A DNA stretch of 64,000 nt from Vibrio echinoideorum (GTDB taxonomy: Bacteria; Pseudomonadota; Gammaproteobacteria; Enterobacterales; Vibrionaceae): positions 1,674,001 to 1,738,000 of the forward strand of contig NZ_AP025484.1 of NCBI RefSeq assembly GCF_024347455.1, written 5' to 3'. Each line of letters opens with the position of its first letter. Within the stretch, counting starts at the first letter, position 1. The position numbers were made by a program, and so were the translations under genes. Under the pieces are notes generated by a model. That model saw only the letters and a list, made by a program, of their open reading frames with translations, was not told the DNA's origin and did not search any database. This document shows, piece by piece, positions 1 through 9,189 of the stretch.

Positions 1-380
1 ATGTCAGTCGTCTTTAGGGTTGCTCTTGCATGTTTTGCCTGAGCGCCAGTGCCGATACCTATCTTTTTCAACTGATACTGTTGCTGTAAGAGTGCATAGG
101 TTTCTGGAATAACATCCCCTTTGTGCTCAATAGCCTCAAAGTTAGCGATTTTGTCCGAAGTAATTTGTTGAGCATCAAGGGCTAGATCATAACGCTTGAG
201 GATCTCTTGAGTGACCTTTCGTGATGGCATCCCACCAAGTTGATCCAACCACTCTTTTTCGTAGGGAATATCAAACTTCGTGCAAGTCTGTTTCCATGCA
301 TGGGCGTGCGCCACCATAGAATTGACCAACGTTCCGTCGAGATCAAAAATAATTCCTTTATATTTATCTAACTTTGGCAT
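1..380 (-). CDS. HAD-family sugar phosphatase, YqaB-like (partial, 3' end outside window)
   Basis: Translating the minus strand from the ATG at 380 gives about 126 residues that run off the window edge. Motif I of the HAD superfamily is intact near residues 12-16 (DLDGT), and the cap-domain start looks like the beta-phosphoglucomutase / fructose-1-phosphate phosphatase (YqaB) subgroup. The visible part ends in a GIGTGA segment where motif II (a Ser/Thr after a strand) is expected. Enzymes of this group dephosphorylate small sugar phosphates in the cytoplasm. Motif III and the acidic motif IV lie outside the window, so substrate and completeness cannot be judged. It is transcribed away from the HPr-like gene at 627. 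Confidence 0.8.
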   Translation of the reverse strand, partial: MPKLDKYKGIIFDLDGTLVNSMVAHAHAWKQTCTKFDIPYEKEWLDQLGGMPSRKVTQEILKRYDLALDAQQITSDKIANFEAIEHKGDVIPETYALLQQQYQLKKIGIGTGAQAKHARATLKTTD

Positions 381-626
381 CCTCAATCTCTCGTCTTGTT
401 TTGAGACTCATACTACTAATCACCATACATAAAACCTATTCATGATCGCCTTAATATGATCTTATTCAACAATCCGACAATTAAACGAAGTGATGCAATA
501 AAAGCCGTTGTTTTACTATTGAAATCATATTTTGAGCACATCTCACCCATTTTTACTTAAACCAAGTAGAGTTGCATAAATTGAAGATGATATAGTCCAC
601 GAAAATCAAACATCTTGGACATCATC

Positions 627-836
627 ATGCACTCTAGCGACATCATTAAATTGGCAAATTTGGGCGTAAACATCGAAATTACAAAAGAGTCTTCATTACA
701 TCCTTCAGACGCGTTAGAAGTAGTAAAGATTGTTGCTGAAATCGGTAGCCAAATCACCATCAAGAAAAAGTACCACACAGACTACCTAGTTCAGATGGCT
801 GAAGTAGGCCGTGACCATGTGACGATTGCTGTTTAA
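627..836 (+). CDS. Small HPr-like protein
   Basis: A 69-residue protein if the ATG at 627 is used; the frame also allows a TTG at 615. Residues from about 22 onward (SSLHPSDALEVVKIVAEIGS then ITIKKK) follow the layout of the HPr phosphocarrier: a Leu-His pair, a nearby proline, an alanine-rich helix, then the strand that follows it in HPr. In true HPr the active site is His-x-Arg-Pro; here the His is followed directly by Pro and there is no Arg. It is also shorter than HPr (about 85). Whether it is phosphorylated is therefore uncertain. It lies just beyond the end of the ula PTS operon but on the opposite strand, with a strong hairpin between them. It could be a regulatory or decoy HPr-like domain, or an unrelated small alpha/beta protein. 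Confidence 0.55.
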   Translation: MHSSDIIKLANLGVNIEITKESSLHPSDALEVVKIVAEIGSQITIKKKYHTDYLVQMAEVGRDHVTIAV

Positions 837-914
837 ACATCGCTTTTTCTAAACACGATTTATTGGGAAGCAACAAACTATTTAGAAGAAAAAGCAAAGC
901 ATCACATAGCTATA

Positions 915-950
915 AAAATGCAGCATATTGGGGGCAATATGCTGCATTTT
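915..950. terminator. Bidirectional terminator between HPr-like gene and ula operon
   Basis: Perfect 15-bp inverted repeat (arms 915-929 and 936-950) around a GGGGGC loop, flanked by T-rich tracts on both strands. It can end the HPr-like transcript and the ula operon transcript. Confidence 0.85.
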
Positions 951-991
951 CTCTTCCTATTCTGAGCATGTAGAACGCGAAGAGAAACTGG

Positions 992-1030
992 CTAGTCGTT
1001 GATAGCGACGGGTTAGTTAGTAACGACTGG
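992..1030 (-). other. Stem-loop just after ulaE stop
   Basis: Arms CTAGTCGTT (992-1000) and AACGACTGG (1022-1030) pair with one mismatch around a 21-nt loop, starting at the ulaE stop codon. On the minus strand it is followed by a weak pyrimidine tract. It may be an additional 3' end structure of the ula mRNA. Confidence 0.4.
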
Positions 1031-1912
1031 TCAATGGTCGAACAATATCGGTACGCCCGTTTGAACACAAACCTCATTCAAACGCTTTTGCGCCGTGAGA
1101 ATATTCTCTTTCCAACGCTCATCCTGGGCCCACATCTCAATCACGAGTGGTACAACGCACTCAGTCTCTTTCAACGTTTCAAAAATTGCGTTGAAGTCCA
1201 CTTCACCGTCACCAATAACCAGATCTCGGAACTGCCCTTTGTACTCATCCGTTACTCGATAAGTGTCTTTGAGATGAATTTGAGTAATACGAGGTTTACT
1301 CAGTTTCAGCTCAGTCACGATGTCATAGTTCCAGCCAGAGATGTTGCCAACGTCAGGGTATGCCGTGAAATAAGGTGAGTTTATCTCTCGACTCAGCACT
1401 TCAAATTTACTCAAAGAGTTTAGGTAATCAGTATCCATGATCTCGACAGCAAGCATAACGCCCGCTCTTTCGGCCAATTGCGCTGAAAGCTTCATGCCTT
1501 CAATGAACCTCTGATGGGTCACCTTATCCGCAGGCTCGTAGTAAACGTCATACCCAGCGAGTTGAATGGTACGAATGCCCAATTTGTAAGCCAACGAGAT
1601 CGCTTTCTCCATATGGATAACAGCTTGTTCTCGATTCGCAGGATCTGCTGAACCAAAGGGGAACTTGCGATGCGCGCTCAAGCACATCGATTGCAACGGC
1701 ACGCCGTACTTTTCGCAAAGGCGACGCAAGGCATACACTTCATCGTCATTCCAATCTAAACGGCTGCGACGCTCGTCTGATTCATCCACCGATATCTCTA
1801 GAAAATCAAAGCCGAGTTCTTTGGTTTGCTTAAGTTTATCTTCCCAACTGAGTTCGTTAGGTAGGGCTTTTTCATAAAGCCCTACACGGTGGCGTAACAA
1901 GTTTTGATACAT
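1031..1912 (-). CDS. ulaE: L-ribulose-5-phosphate (L-xylulose-5-phosphate) 3-epimerase
   Basis: 293 residues, close to E. coli UlaE/SgbU (about 285). The family converts L-xylulose 5-phosphate to L-ribulose 5-phosphate in the cytoplasm, the step after decarboxylation in anaerobic ascorbate breakdown. The sequence has the AP-endonuclease-2-like TIM-barrel pattern: a MCLSAHRKFPFGS segment near residues 75-90, a VEIMDTDY strand near 155 and an IHLKDT metal-site strand near 215, with GDGEVDF near 235. It is the last gene of the minus-strand ula operon, 12 bp after ulaD. Nothing unusual was seen. Confidence 0.93.
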   Translation of the reverse strand: MYQNLLRHRVGLYEKALPNELSWEDKLKQTKELGFDFLEISVDESDERRSRLDWNDDEVYALRRLCEKYGVPLQSMCLSAHRKFPFGSADPANREQAVIHMEKAISLAYKLGIRTIQLAGYDVYYEPADKVTHQRFIEGMKLSAQLAERAGVMLAVEIMDTDYLNSLSKFEVLSREINSPYFTAYPDVGNISGWNYDIVTELKLSKPRITQIHLKDTYRVTDEYKGQFRDLVIGDGEVDFNAIFETLKETECVVPLVIEMWAQDERWKENILTAQKRLNEVCVQTGVPILFDH

Positions 1913-1924
1913 AACGCCCCTACC

Positions 1925-2572
1925 TTAGTTCCAGTAACGATTGATCTGAGCCTTTAATGCTTCAGCTGTTTCTTTACCTTTGTCACCAGCAAGTGCACGG
2001 CCTGCGATGAAGGTTTTTGCTTTAATGCCTTCAAATAGGTAAATATCTTCAGGAACGATGCCGCCAGTAATAGACAGTTCGAGACCCAATTCAGACAATG
2101 CACGCATCTTCACTAGATCTTCTTCTGTCCAACCCACACCCGCTAATTCAGCGTCACGAGAACGGTGGTAAATCGCTTGTGAAATACCAAGATCAACCCA
2201 AGATTGAGCATCATCCATTGTCCAATTACCGTAGATCTCAATTTGGATTTCACCGTTAAACTCATCGGCTACTTTCTTACACGCGCCAATGGTCGCGATG
2301 TGTGCAGCAGCAGAAACCGTAATCCAATCAGCACCCGCTTCGAACGCCATACGCGCTAGAATAGCGCCGCCATCGGTGGTCTTCATGTCGCACACAAGGA
2401 TATGGTCTGGGTGGTTCTTACGAAGCGTAGAAACCGCCGTCATACCTTCTGCAAAAGCCAAAATAGTGCCCACTTCAATTACATCAACAAAACTTTCAAC
2501 GTTGTTTGCCACTTCAATGGCAGCAGGAAGGTTTGTTTGGTCTAGAGCGATCTGAATCATTGGTTTAGTCAT
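1925..2572 (-). CDS. ulaD: 3-keto-L-gulonate-6-phosphate decarboxylase
   Basis: 215 residues with the ATG at 2572, matching the length of E. coli UlaD (216); an upstream GTG-type extension in the frame is not needed. The enzyme removes CO2 from 3-keto-L-gulonate 6-phosphate to give L-xylulose 5-phosphate. It belongs to the orotidine-monophosphate-decarboxylase suprafamily; the Asp-x-Lys catalytic pair is visible in CDMKTTDGG near residues 61-69, and the phosphate-binding end of the barrel has SITGGI and FIAGRAL near 165-195. It sits 4 bp downstream of the ybhA-like gene, so translation is probably coupled. Confidence 0.94.
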   Translation of the reverse strand: MTKPMIQIALDQTNLPAAIEVANNVESFVDVIEVGTILAFAEGMTAVSTLRKNHPDHILVCDMKTTDGGAILARMAFEAGADWITVSAAAHIATIGACKKVADEFNGEIQIEIYGNWTMDDAQSWVDLGISQAIYHRSRDAELAGVGWTEEDLVKMRALSELGLELSITGGIVPEDIYLFEGIKAKTFIAGRALAGDKGKETAEALKAQINRYWN

Positions 2573-2576
2573 GTTG

Positions 2577-3398
2577 TTATCCTTTAAATTGTTCACGTAT
2601 TAGACGGGCTAAGCCATCATGGTTGTTATCTGTTGAGCACACGCACTGAACGTGTGACTTGACGATGTCATCAGCATTGAGCATCGCGACGCCTAGTCCG
2701 GCGTACTTAAGCATGGATATATCGTTGTGGTTATCACCGACAGCTATGACGTCGTTGGCTTGATAACCGAGCTCTGAAATGTATTCAGCAAGGCGTAGGC
2801 CCTTACTGTTTCCCATCGCAGCAAAATCTATTCTGTTTGACCAAGAACGCTCACCATTGAAGTTCTTTTCTATCCATGGGTGTTGCATCAAACGGTCTAC
2901 GGAATCTTGGTTCCCTTCTACTACAAATTTCCAAACGTGCTCGGCTTGTTGAGCCGTCTCAATGAATGATTCCACTTGGTAAATTTGAGGGCGATGTTGT
3001 TCTGGTGCTGTTTCCGCCCAGCTTTCCAATGCCAACATGTAAGCAAAAGGGTTGTAATGGGAGTACGTCATGGCATGCGTGATATACATGACCATTTTGA
3101 GCTGAAACTCATCAGCCATATCGATAAAGGTCAGCGCCTTGTCTTTATCTATCGCGTTTTGAGTCAGTACCGTTTCAGTTTGATAGTCATAAACATAAGT
3201 GCCGTTGCAACAGATGATCGGTGTATCTAGCCCTAACTCGTAATAGTAAGGTCGTGCAGCTGTGTGATGTCGGCCAGTCACAATCACGACATGGCAATAT
3301 TGCTTCACTTCTTGAATCGCTTTTTTCACTTCAGGATGAATGGTGTGATCGTCTTGCAACACGGTTCCATCTAGATCTAATGCCAACACTTTATACAT
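2577..3398 (-). CDS. ybhA: HAD phosphatase of the YbhA (pyridoxal phosphate phosphatase) group, inside the ula operon
   Basis: 273 residues from the ATG at 3398, chosen over an in-frame start 15 bases upstream because AGGAC lies at the right distance. Cof-type HAD: motif I DLDGT at residues 8-12, VTGRHH and ICCNGTYVYDY as in E. coli YbhA, and motif III/IV GDNHNDISML near 225. E. coli YbhA hydrolyses pyridoxal 5'-phosphate and sugar phosphates in vitro. Its place between ulaF and ulaD in a tight operon suggests a role tied to ascorbate catabolism, such as draining toxic sugar phosphates; that is inference. Confidence 0.82.
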   Translation of the reverse strand: MYKVLALDLDGTVLQDDHTIHPEVKKAIQEVKQYCHVVIVTGRHHTAARPYYYELGLDTPIICCNGTYVYDYQTETVLTQNAIDKDKALTFIDMADEFQLKMVMYITHAMTYSHYNPFAYMLALESWAETAPEQHRPQIYQVESFIETAQQAEHVWKFVVEGNQDSVDRLMQHPWIEKNFNGERSWSNRIDFAAMGNSKGLRLAEYISELGYQANDVIAVGDNHNDISMLKYAGLGVAMLNADDIVKSHVQCVCSTDNNHDGLARLIREQFKG

Positions 3399-3441
3399 AG
3401 AGTGTCCTCTCAACTAATGCGGTTACGATTGAAGGTCAAGC

Positions 3442-4140
3442 TTACTGCTGACCGTAATAAGCGTTTTCACCATGCTTTCGTAAATAATGCTTATCCGATA
3501 ATTCTGGTTGAATCTTGATTCCACTATTTAATGAACGAGTTGCCAAAGCCATCGCAGAAACCTCTTCTAGTACCACGGCATTGTGAACCGCATCGTTGCC
3601 ATCTTTCCCCCAAGAGAAGGGTGCATGGCCTGCGACAATGACGCTTGGCACGGCCATTGGATCAATGTCTCTGTGCATAAATTCTTCAACGATTACGAGA
3701 CCAGTGTTCTTCTCATACTCATCGGCAATTTCAAGGTGTGACAACCGGCGTGTACAAGGAATATCACCGTAGAAGTAGTCTGCGTGCGTTGTTCCTAAAG
3801 CTGGAATATCAATGCCAGCTTGCGCCCAGATAGTGGCACTGCGTGAATGGGTATGAACCACTCCGCCCGTTGCTGGAAATGCTTTGTAGATCTCTAGGTG
3901 GGTCGCGGTATCGCTTGAAGGGTTTAGCTTTCCTTCGATAACCTTGCCTTCTAAATCCACCACCACGATGTCTTCAACGGTCATGTTGCTGTATTCAACA
4001 CCTGATGGTTTAATCGCAATCACACCGCACTCACGATCAATTTCCGATACGTTCCCCCAGGTGAAAGTCACCAAACCGTACTTAGGAAGCTGTAAATTGG
4101 CGTCTAAGACACGTTGTTTCAATTGGCTATATTTAGACAT
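3442..4140 (-). CDS. ulaF: L-ribulose-5-phosphate 4-epimerase
   Basis: 232 residues, start at ATG 4140 preceded by a perfect AAGGAGG. A class II aldolase-fold (AraD family) enzyme converting L-ribulose 5-phosphate to D-xylulose 5-phosphate, the last dedicated step before the pentose phosphate pathway. Zinc ligands are recognisable as the [12 protein letters not shown] segment near residues 95-106 and a third His in the [10 protein letters not shown] segment near 170. The substrate phosphate region (GNVSEID; KPSG) is present near 27-50. It follows ulaC by 10 bp. Confidence 0.94.
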   Translation of the reverse strand: MSKYSQLKQRVLDANLQLPKYGLVTFTWGNVSEIDRECGVIAIKPSGVEYSNMTVEDIVVVDLEGKVIEGKLNPSSDTATHLEIYKAFPATGGVVHTHSRSATIWAQAGIDIPALGTTHADYFYGDIPCTRRLSHLEIADEYEKNTGLVIVEEFMHRDIDPMAVPSVIVAGHAPFSWGKDGNDAVHNAVVLEEVSAMALATRSLNSGIKIQPELSDKHYLRKHGENAYYGQQ

Positions 4141-4150
4141 AATTGCCTCC

Positions 4151-4618
4151 TTACGCGGCTTCCGCTTGCAGCAGTGCAGCATCAATTAAACGCGCCACCT
4201 CTTCAGGGCTTTTACATGCGCGAAGTTTTGAGAAGTCTTCATCAAATTCAATCAAATTAGCGACTTGCATCGTGCCTTCGATGTGTTCTTCAGAGTCTTT
4301 ACCCGCCAGCGTGATCAGAACATCAACAGGCTCATCAACACCTTCAAAAGTAATCGGCGTTTCAAGCACGGTTAACGCAAAACCAGTGCGAATCACGCCA
4401 TCTTCAGGACGGCAATGAGGCAACGCGAACGCGTCATGAATACAGATGTAAGGGCCTTCTTCACCGATTGCCTTGGTAATCGCCTCGTAGTAACGTTCTT
4501 CAGCAATCCCTGCCTTGACCAATGCGTCAGTACCGAGCTTAATTGCCGCTTTCCAATCAACTGCTTTTGCGTTCAGCAGGATAGAGTTGTTTTGGATAAG
4601 AGATTCTTTCAGGTTCAT
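4151..4618 (-). CDS. ulaC: Ascorbate PTS enzyme IIA
   Basis: 155 residues from ATG 4618, matching E. coli UlaC (154); a GTG at 4630 in frame is the alternative start. Mannitol/fructose-type EIIA domain. The likely phospho-accepting histidine is His68 in FALPHCRPE. It takes phosphate from HPr and passes it to the EIIB domain fused to UlaA. It lies about 66 bp downstream of ulaAB, in the same operon. Confidence 0.92.
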   Translation of the reverse strand: MNLKESLIQNNSILLNAKAVDWKAAIKLGTDALVKAGIAEERYYEAITKAIGEEGPYICIHDAFALPHCRPEDGVIRTGFALTVLETPITFEGVDEPVDVLITLAGKDSEEHIEGTMQVANLIEFDEDFSKLRACKSPEEVARLIDAALLQAEAA

Positions 4619-4684
4619 GTTATTGCTCACTTATATAATTGTTTTTATTGACTCAGTGGTGATGTACCACTGAGCCGTTTCTAA

Positions 4685-6505
4685 TTATTTGTGGAAGTTG
4701 GTCTCGATGATAGAAACCAGCTCGTCGCCGAAAGTTTTCACCATAATCATGTTCTTCACCGCTAACTGCTGCTTGCCTTCAGGCAAACCCGTAATCTTCG
4801 CTGCAAGAGCAACTGAAGTAACGATGATGTCAAATGAACCAAGGTGAGATTTGTAATCAGTAATGGCGCTGTTAAACGTCGAACTTGGGATGCCTTTCTT
4901 GTCCAAGTACTCTTTGATTTTCTTAGAGCACATCATTGAAGAACCTTGTCCTGAACCACAACACACTAAGACACGAACCGGTTTCTGGTCAGCCGCCGAT
5001 ACTCTAGATTCTGTAGTTGTGGAAACCGATGGCGCTTCAGCGGTTGCTGCCGATTGTTGTGGTGCTGCAATTTCAATCTCAATGCCTTCTGGCGTTACTG
5101 CTGTCATTGTTTCAGCTTGTTTTTCCGCGTCTTCTTCTGCTCGTAGCTGTTTAGAAGCGAAGAACATGTAGACACCAGCCAAAGCTAAAATCCCGAAGAA
5201 GAACATATTAGAACTAGAGATACCTTGCATAATAGGTGGGAATACCAGAGCCCAATCAGCCATGCCCATCCAGCCATTAAACTCAGTACCCGATTGAGCA
5301 AAGATGTTGATTGCCCAAGCTGAACCGACCACTTCGATAATGCCCATCACGAAACAGATCTTCATGACGGCTTTCCAGCCACCGAAGTGGTTCGCAAATA
5401 CACCGATAGTGGCATTCGAGAAGAACATTGGGATGAAGCCAGGAATGATCATGATAGGAGCATCAAACGCTAACATCGCAAGAACCGCTGTGAATTGACC
5501 AACAGCGCCCCACATGAAACCGAATACCATTGCATTTGGAGAGTATGCGTAGATAGCTGCACAATCGATTGCTAAAACAGCATTAGGAATAAGACGTTGA
5601 GAAATACCGTTAAAGGCTTCAGATAACTCCGCTACGAACATACGAACGCCCGTCACGATAACTTGAATAGCCACTGCGAATTTCAAACCAGTTTCGAAAA
5701 TATAGATAAACCAGTGCGTTTTGCCTGCCATGTCTTGAAGGTTATCAAGACCAAATGAAAGAAGGATAATGCCGAAGAAAGCAGTCATTACTAACGTTGT
5801 TGCTGCAATGCTATCGTGGAAAATGTGTAACCATTTAGGCAGTTTGATGTGATCAACACTGTCATTTTTGTCGCCAAGCTTTGGTGCAACTTTAGTCGCT
5901 ACCCATGACGCAAACTGTTGTTGGTGACCAATAGAGAAACCCGCTCCACCCGTAACTTCTTGGGTAGGTTTGAACATAATGTTCGACGAAATACCCCAGT
6001 ACAATGCCATCAATATTGCTGAATAAATGATGGTTTCCCACATACCTGCACCAAGCACGAAGTAGAAAACGGCAATGAGGCCAGCTTGTTGGAACATGAT
6101 ATGTCCCGTAAGCATGATGGTTCTGATACCAGTGACACGACGGAAGGCAACAAGAAGAATGTTTAACCCAAGTGCCAGCAATACGGCATATCCAACCCAA
6201 GAGTAATTGTCACCCATGGTTTCCATAGTCGACATCATAGAGGTGTACGGGTCAATAACAGACCCCGTCAATCCATGAATCTCACTCATTTTCTCAATAA
6301 CCGGTTTGAAACCTGCTACCAATGTTCCTGCACCTACCTGCACTATCATGAAACCAACGATGGTTTTAATAGAGCCGGAGATAATAGTTGTTGCGTCACG
6401 CTTGAGTAGAATGTAACCCAGACAAGTAACAAGACCGAGTAGCAATGGTGCTTTGGTCATTACCTGACTGTAAAAAATATAGAAAATATCATATAAGAAT
6501 TCCAT
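4685..6505 (-). CDS. ulaA: Ascorbate PTS permease, fused EIIC-EIIB (UlaA-UlaB)
   Basis: 606 residues. Residues about 1-460 are a multi-spanning UlaA-type EIIC membrane domain (SGaT-family PTS) that carries L-ascorbate across the inner membrane. An Ala/Glu/Thr-rich linker (about 462-508) joins it to a UlaB-type EIIB domain (about 509-606) carrying CCGSGQGSS; alignment with UlaB makes Cys516 the phosphocysteine. In E. coli these are separate genes, ulaA and ulaB. It is the first gene of the minus-strand operon. A later start cannot be excluded but the N-terminus looks like a normal first membrane helix. Confidence 0.93.
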   Translation of the reverse strand: MEFLYDIFYIFYSQVMTKAPLLLGLVTCLGYILLKRDATTIISGSIKTIVGFMIVQVGAGTLVAGFKPVIEKMSEIHGLTGSVIDPYTSMMSTMETMGDNYSWVGYAVLLALGLNILLVAFRRVTGIRTIMLTGHIMFQQAGLIAVFYFVLGAGMWETIIYSAILMALYWGISSNIMFKPTQEVTGGAGFSIGHQQQFASWVATKVAPKLGDKNDSVDHIKLPKWLHIFHDSIAATTLVMTAFFGIILLSFGLDNLQDMAGKTHWFIYIFETGLKFAVAIQVIVTGVRMFVAELSEAFNGISQRLIPNAVLAIDCAAIYAYSPNAMVFGFMWGAVGQFTAVLAMLAFDAPIMIIPGFIPMFFSNATIGVFANHFGGWKAVMKICFVMGIIEVVGSAWAINIFAQSGTEFNGWMGMADWALVFPPIMQGISSSNMFFFGILALAGVYMFFASKQLRAEEDAEKQAETMTAVTPEGIEIEIAAPQQSAATAEAPSVSTTTESRVSAADQKPVRVLVCCGSGQGSSMMCSKKIKEYLDKKGIPSSTFNSAITDYKSHLGSFDIIVTSVALAAKITGLPEGKQQLAVKNMIMVKTFGDELVSIIETNFHK

Positions 6506-6845
6506 ATCTTTACCCCTGATTAATTTTTAATTTTAATGGTATGTAGGATGTGATGATGTCTAGTTTTGCTCACGAACTAGACTTTACCAATCAAAAGTAA
6601 TCATTCAATGCTCACTTGTGATTACTTTGATTTATATCAATTAACCACACCCAGAATGTGCCTAATTGAGCTTGGGATCACACACAAAAACATCAATATC
6701 AATAAAATCAACAACTTATAAAACATTGTGATTGAGGTCTGATTTTTATAGCGATGTAGTTTGACAATCACGATGGTGATTATTAGAATCAAAACAAATC
6801 AAAAGTAATCATCAAATTGTCACAACGACATAAAGAGTGATAAAA
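6506..6845. promoter_or_regulatory. ulaAB-ulaR divergent control region with operator-like repeats
   Basis: 340 bp without a gene. A 16-mer AATCAAAAGTAATCAT is at 6589-6604, an inverted near-copy at 6619-6633, and a third copy at 6797-6812 within a 17-base match starting at 6796. A palindrome AATCAC-GATG-GTGATT covers 6766-6781. The repeats flank both promoters, as expected for UlaR, a DeoR-family repressor that in E. coli represses ula genes and responds to L-ascorbate 6-phosphate. Assigning them to UlaR is inference. Confidence 0.7.
6761..6789 (+). promoter_or_regulatory. Predicted sigma-70 promoter for ulaR
   Basis: TTGACA at 6761-6766, 17-bp spacer, TAGAAT at 6784-6789. The spacer contains the 16-bp palindrome, and the AATCAAAAGTAATCAT copy begins about 8 bp after the -10, at the expected transcription start, so a bound repressor would block it. 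Confidence 0.7.
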
Positions 6846-7601
6846 ATGAATGAAGTACAAAGACATAACGGCATCTTGTCGCTATTAGAAGATATGCAGA
6901 CGATCAACGTCTCACATATCATTGATAGATTTAGTGTTTCACCTGCTACCGCAAGACGTGATATCGCTAAACTAGATGAAGTTGGCAGGCTGAGAAAAAT
7001 TCGAAATGGTGCAGAACGAGTAGAGACTCAAAAGAGAAAATGGTCACCACTCAATATCAACAGCACTGAGTTCTATGAAGAGAAAGCGGAGATTGCACAA
7101 GCAGCCGCAGGGCTCTGTGACGCTGGCGATACAATCGTGATCAACTGCGGCTCTACTGCTTTTCTACTGGGCCAGCAATTATGTGGCGATGACGTTCAAA
7201 TCGTAACGAACTACTTCCCACTCGCAAGCTATTTGATCAACGAAGATCATGACGATGTCATCATCATTGGCGGTCAATACAACAAAGCACAGAACATCTT
7301 TCTAAACCCATCCCCTAATTCATTAGGTGGCTACGCTGGAAACTGGATGTTTACCTCCGGCAAGGGCTTAACTGACGCCGGGCTGTATAAAGCTGACATG
7401 TTAACGGCTGTGGCTGAACAACAAATGCTAGAACAGGTCGATAAGCTTGTTGTCGTAGTCGACAGTTCAAAAGTTGGCCAACGTACTGGAATGCTATTTT
7501 GCAACACCAAACAAATAGACATAGTCATCACAGGCAAAAACGCTAATCCAGAAGTCGTAAAACAGATTGAAGCTCAAGGGACGCAAGTCATCCTAGTTTA
7601 A
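6846..7601 (+). CDS. ulaR: DeoR-family repressor of ascorbate utilisation
   Basis: 251 residues from ATG 6846, exactly the length of E. coli UlaR; a GTG nine bases earlier is possible. N-terminal helix-turn-helix (about 18-50, SVSPATARRDIAKLDE) and a DeoR sugar-phosphate sensor domain with INCGSTAFLLG near residues 99-109 and GMLFCNTKQID near the end. The match to UlaR is close throughout. It is divergent from ulaAB and upstream of ulaG on the same strand, so it probably controls both arms of the locus. Confidence 0.95.
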   Translation: MNEVQRHNGILSLLEDMQTINVSHIIDRFSVSPATARRDIAKLDEVGRLRKIRNGAERVETQKRKWSPLNINSTEFYEEKAEIAQAAAGLCDAGDTIVINCGSTAFLLGQQLCGDDVQIVTNYFPLASYLINEDHDDVIIIGGQYNKAQNIFLNPSPNSLGGYAGNWMFTSGKGLTDAGLYKADMLTAVAEQQMLEQVDKLVVVVDSSKVGQRTGMLFCNTKQIDIVITGKNANPEVVKQIEAQGTQVILV

Positions 7602-7647
7602 ATCACAGGGCAGACTAGCCCACAAATAATAATAAATTCAGCTCAGT

Positions 7648-7667
7648 GCCTTAATCCAAATTAAGGC
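7648..7667. repeat. Inverted repeat between ulaR and ulaG
   Basis: GCCTTAAT-CCAA-ATTAAGGC: 8-bp perfect arms, 4-nt loop, 46 bp after ulaR. No T-run follows, so it may be an operator or a weak hairpin in the ulaR-ulaG transcript rather than a full terminator. Confidence 0.5.
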
Positions 7668-7721
7668 GCTCGGCTCCCTACATCCAAAATTAATCAAATT
7701 AGTGAAATAAAAGGTATTATC

Positions 7722-8789
7722 ATGAGCAATGTAAACGAAATCACTCGCGAGTCTTGGATCCTAAATACATTCCCTGAATGGGGTACATGGTTAAATGAAG
7801 AGATTGAACAAACAGTCGTGCAACCTAATACGTTTTCTATGTGGTGGCTTGGTTGTACAGGTATTTGGCTAAAATCAGAAGGTGGCGCAAACCTATCAAT
7901 GGACTTCTGGTGTGGTACTGGTAAAAAAACTCAAGCAGTTCAAAAAATGAAAAACCAGCACCAAATGATGCGAATGGGTGGCGTTGAGGCACTTCAACCT
8001 AACCTACGAACTGCAATCTTCCCATTGGACCCTTTCGCTATTAAAGAGATCGACGCAGTTATGGCATCTCACGATCACGGCGATCATATTGATATCAACG
8101 TTGCGGCAGCCGTTCTACAAAACTGTGGCGATCACGTTAAATTCATTGGTCCTAAAGCGTGTGTTGATCTATGGATGAAATGGGGTGTGCCAGAAGATCG
8201 TTGTGTTATCGCGAAAGTTGGCGACGAGATTAAGATCAAAGACGTCAATATTAAGGTTCTTGATGCATTCGACCGTACTGCACTTGTGACACTGCCTGAA
8301 GGCACTTCTTCTTTAGACACTGATATCTTAGGTGGCATGGACGATCGTGCAGTGAACTACTTAGTTGAAACTACCGGCGGTTCTGTTTACCACTCTGGTG
8401 ATTCACACTACTCAAACTACTACGCTAAACACGGTAACGACCACAAGATCGATGTGGCTCTGCTTTCTTACGGTGAGAACCCACGTGGCGTGACTGACAA
8501 AATGACTTCTTCAGACATTTTACGTGCCGCTGAATCTTTGGATTGTGAAGTCGTGGTTCCTTTCCACCACGATATCTGGGCTAACTTCCAAAACGACCCA
8601 CGTGAAATTGAAATGCTTTGGAACATGAAGAAAGAGCGTCTCCAATACGGCTTCGCTCCTTTCTTCTGGCAAGTCGGTGGTCGATACACTTACCCAACAG
8701 ACAAAGGCCGTATGCACTACCAGCACTTCCGTGGCTTTGCTGATATCTTCAAAAATGACCCAGAACTGCCATACCGCGCATTCTTGTAA
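7722..8789 (+). CDS. ulaG: L-ascorbate-6-phosphate lactonase
   Basis: 355 residues (E. coli UlaG is 354). Metallo-beta-lactamase-fold enzyme that opens the lactone of L-ascorbate 6-phosphate to 3-keto-L-gulonate 6-phosphate, the substrate of UlaD. The metal motif is His117-x-His119-x-Asp121-His122, with further ligands likely in the [10 protein letters not shown] and PFHHDIWAN segments. RBS AAAAGG lies about 8 bp before the ATG. It is separated from the rest of the catabolic operon by ulaR, as an independent arm of the regulon. Confidence 0.96.
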   Translation: MSNVNEITRESWILNTFPEWGTWLNEEIEQTVVQPNTFSMWWLGCTGIWLKSEGGANLSMDFWCGTGKKTQAVQKMKNQHQMMRMGGVEALQPNLRTAIFPLDPFAIKEIDAVMASHDHGDHIDINVAAAVLQNCGDHVKFIGPKACVDLWMKWGVPEDRCVIAKVGDEIKIKDVNIKVLDAFDRTALVTLPEGTSSLDTDILGGMDDRAVNYLVETTGGSVYHSGDSHYSNYYAKHGNDHKIDVALLSYGENPRGVTDKMTSSDILRAAESLDCEVVVPFHHDIWANFQNDPREIEMLWNMKKERLQYGFAPFFWQVGGRYTYPTDKGRMHYQHFRGFADIFKNDPELPYRAFL

Positions 8790-8802
8790 TTAAACAGCCA
8801 AC

Positions 8803-8830
8803 AAAAAAGGGAGCATGAGCTCCCTTTTCT
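8803..8830 (+). terminator. ulaG terminator
   Basis: Stem of 10 bp (8805-8814 and 8819-8828: AAAAGGGAGC / GCTCCCTTTT) with ATGA loop, followed by a T-rich tract. Confidence 0.9.
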
Positions 8831-8854
8831 TTATCTAACTAAAATGGAATTTTT

Positions 8855-9097
8855 ATGTTGTTGCGTGAATTTAAACATCACTTCAAACGTGGTGATCTAG
8901 AATCAGCCGTCGCCGTTAACTCTCCCAATAATGATGGTTATTATCTAATGGTTCGAAGCAGTAAGTGGGGAGTAAACAGTTTCTTAGAATCAGATAGAAA
9001 GATGCAACCCAGGATGTTCAAGACAAAAATGGCACTGCTCAACGCAGCAAATTCCATAGGCTTCACGTATCAATCCATCGACATCACGCAGCTATAA
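8855..9097 (+). CDS. Small hypothetical protein
   Basis: 80 residues, no family recognised. It is basic, soluble and has no signal or membrane segment; it reads as a compact alpha/beta protein (KHHFKRGDLESAVAV, YYLMVRSS near the middle). It follows the ulaG terminator by 25 bp, so it probably has its own promoter. The RBS is weak (TGGA). Codon use looks like the neighbours, which favours a real gene. Confidence 0.55.
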   Translation: MLLREFKHHFKRGDLESAVAVNSPNNDGYYLMVRSSKWGVNSFLESDRKMQPRMFKTKMALLNAANSIGFTYQSIDITQL

Positions 9098-9189
9098 ATA
9101 GAATTCACTTACTTATAAAAATCAAAGATCTATAACTAGAAATCACGCACTGACTAAATGAAAACCATACAATAAGCCATCAGTTCATT

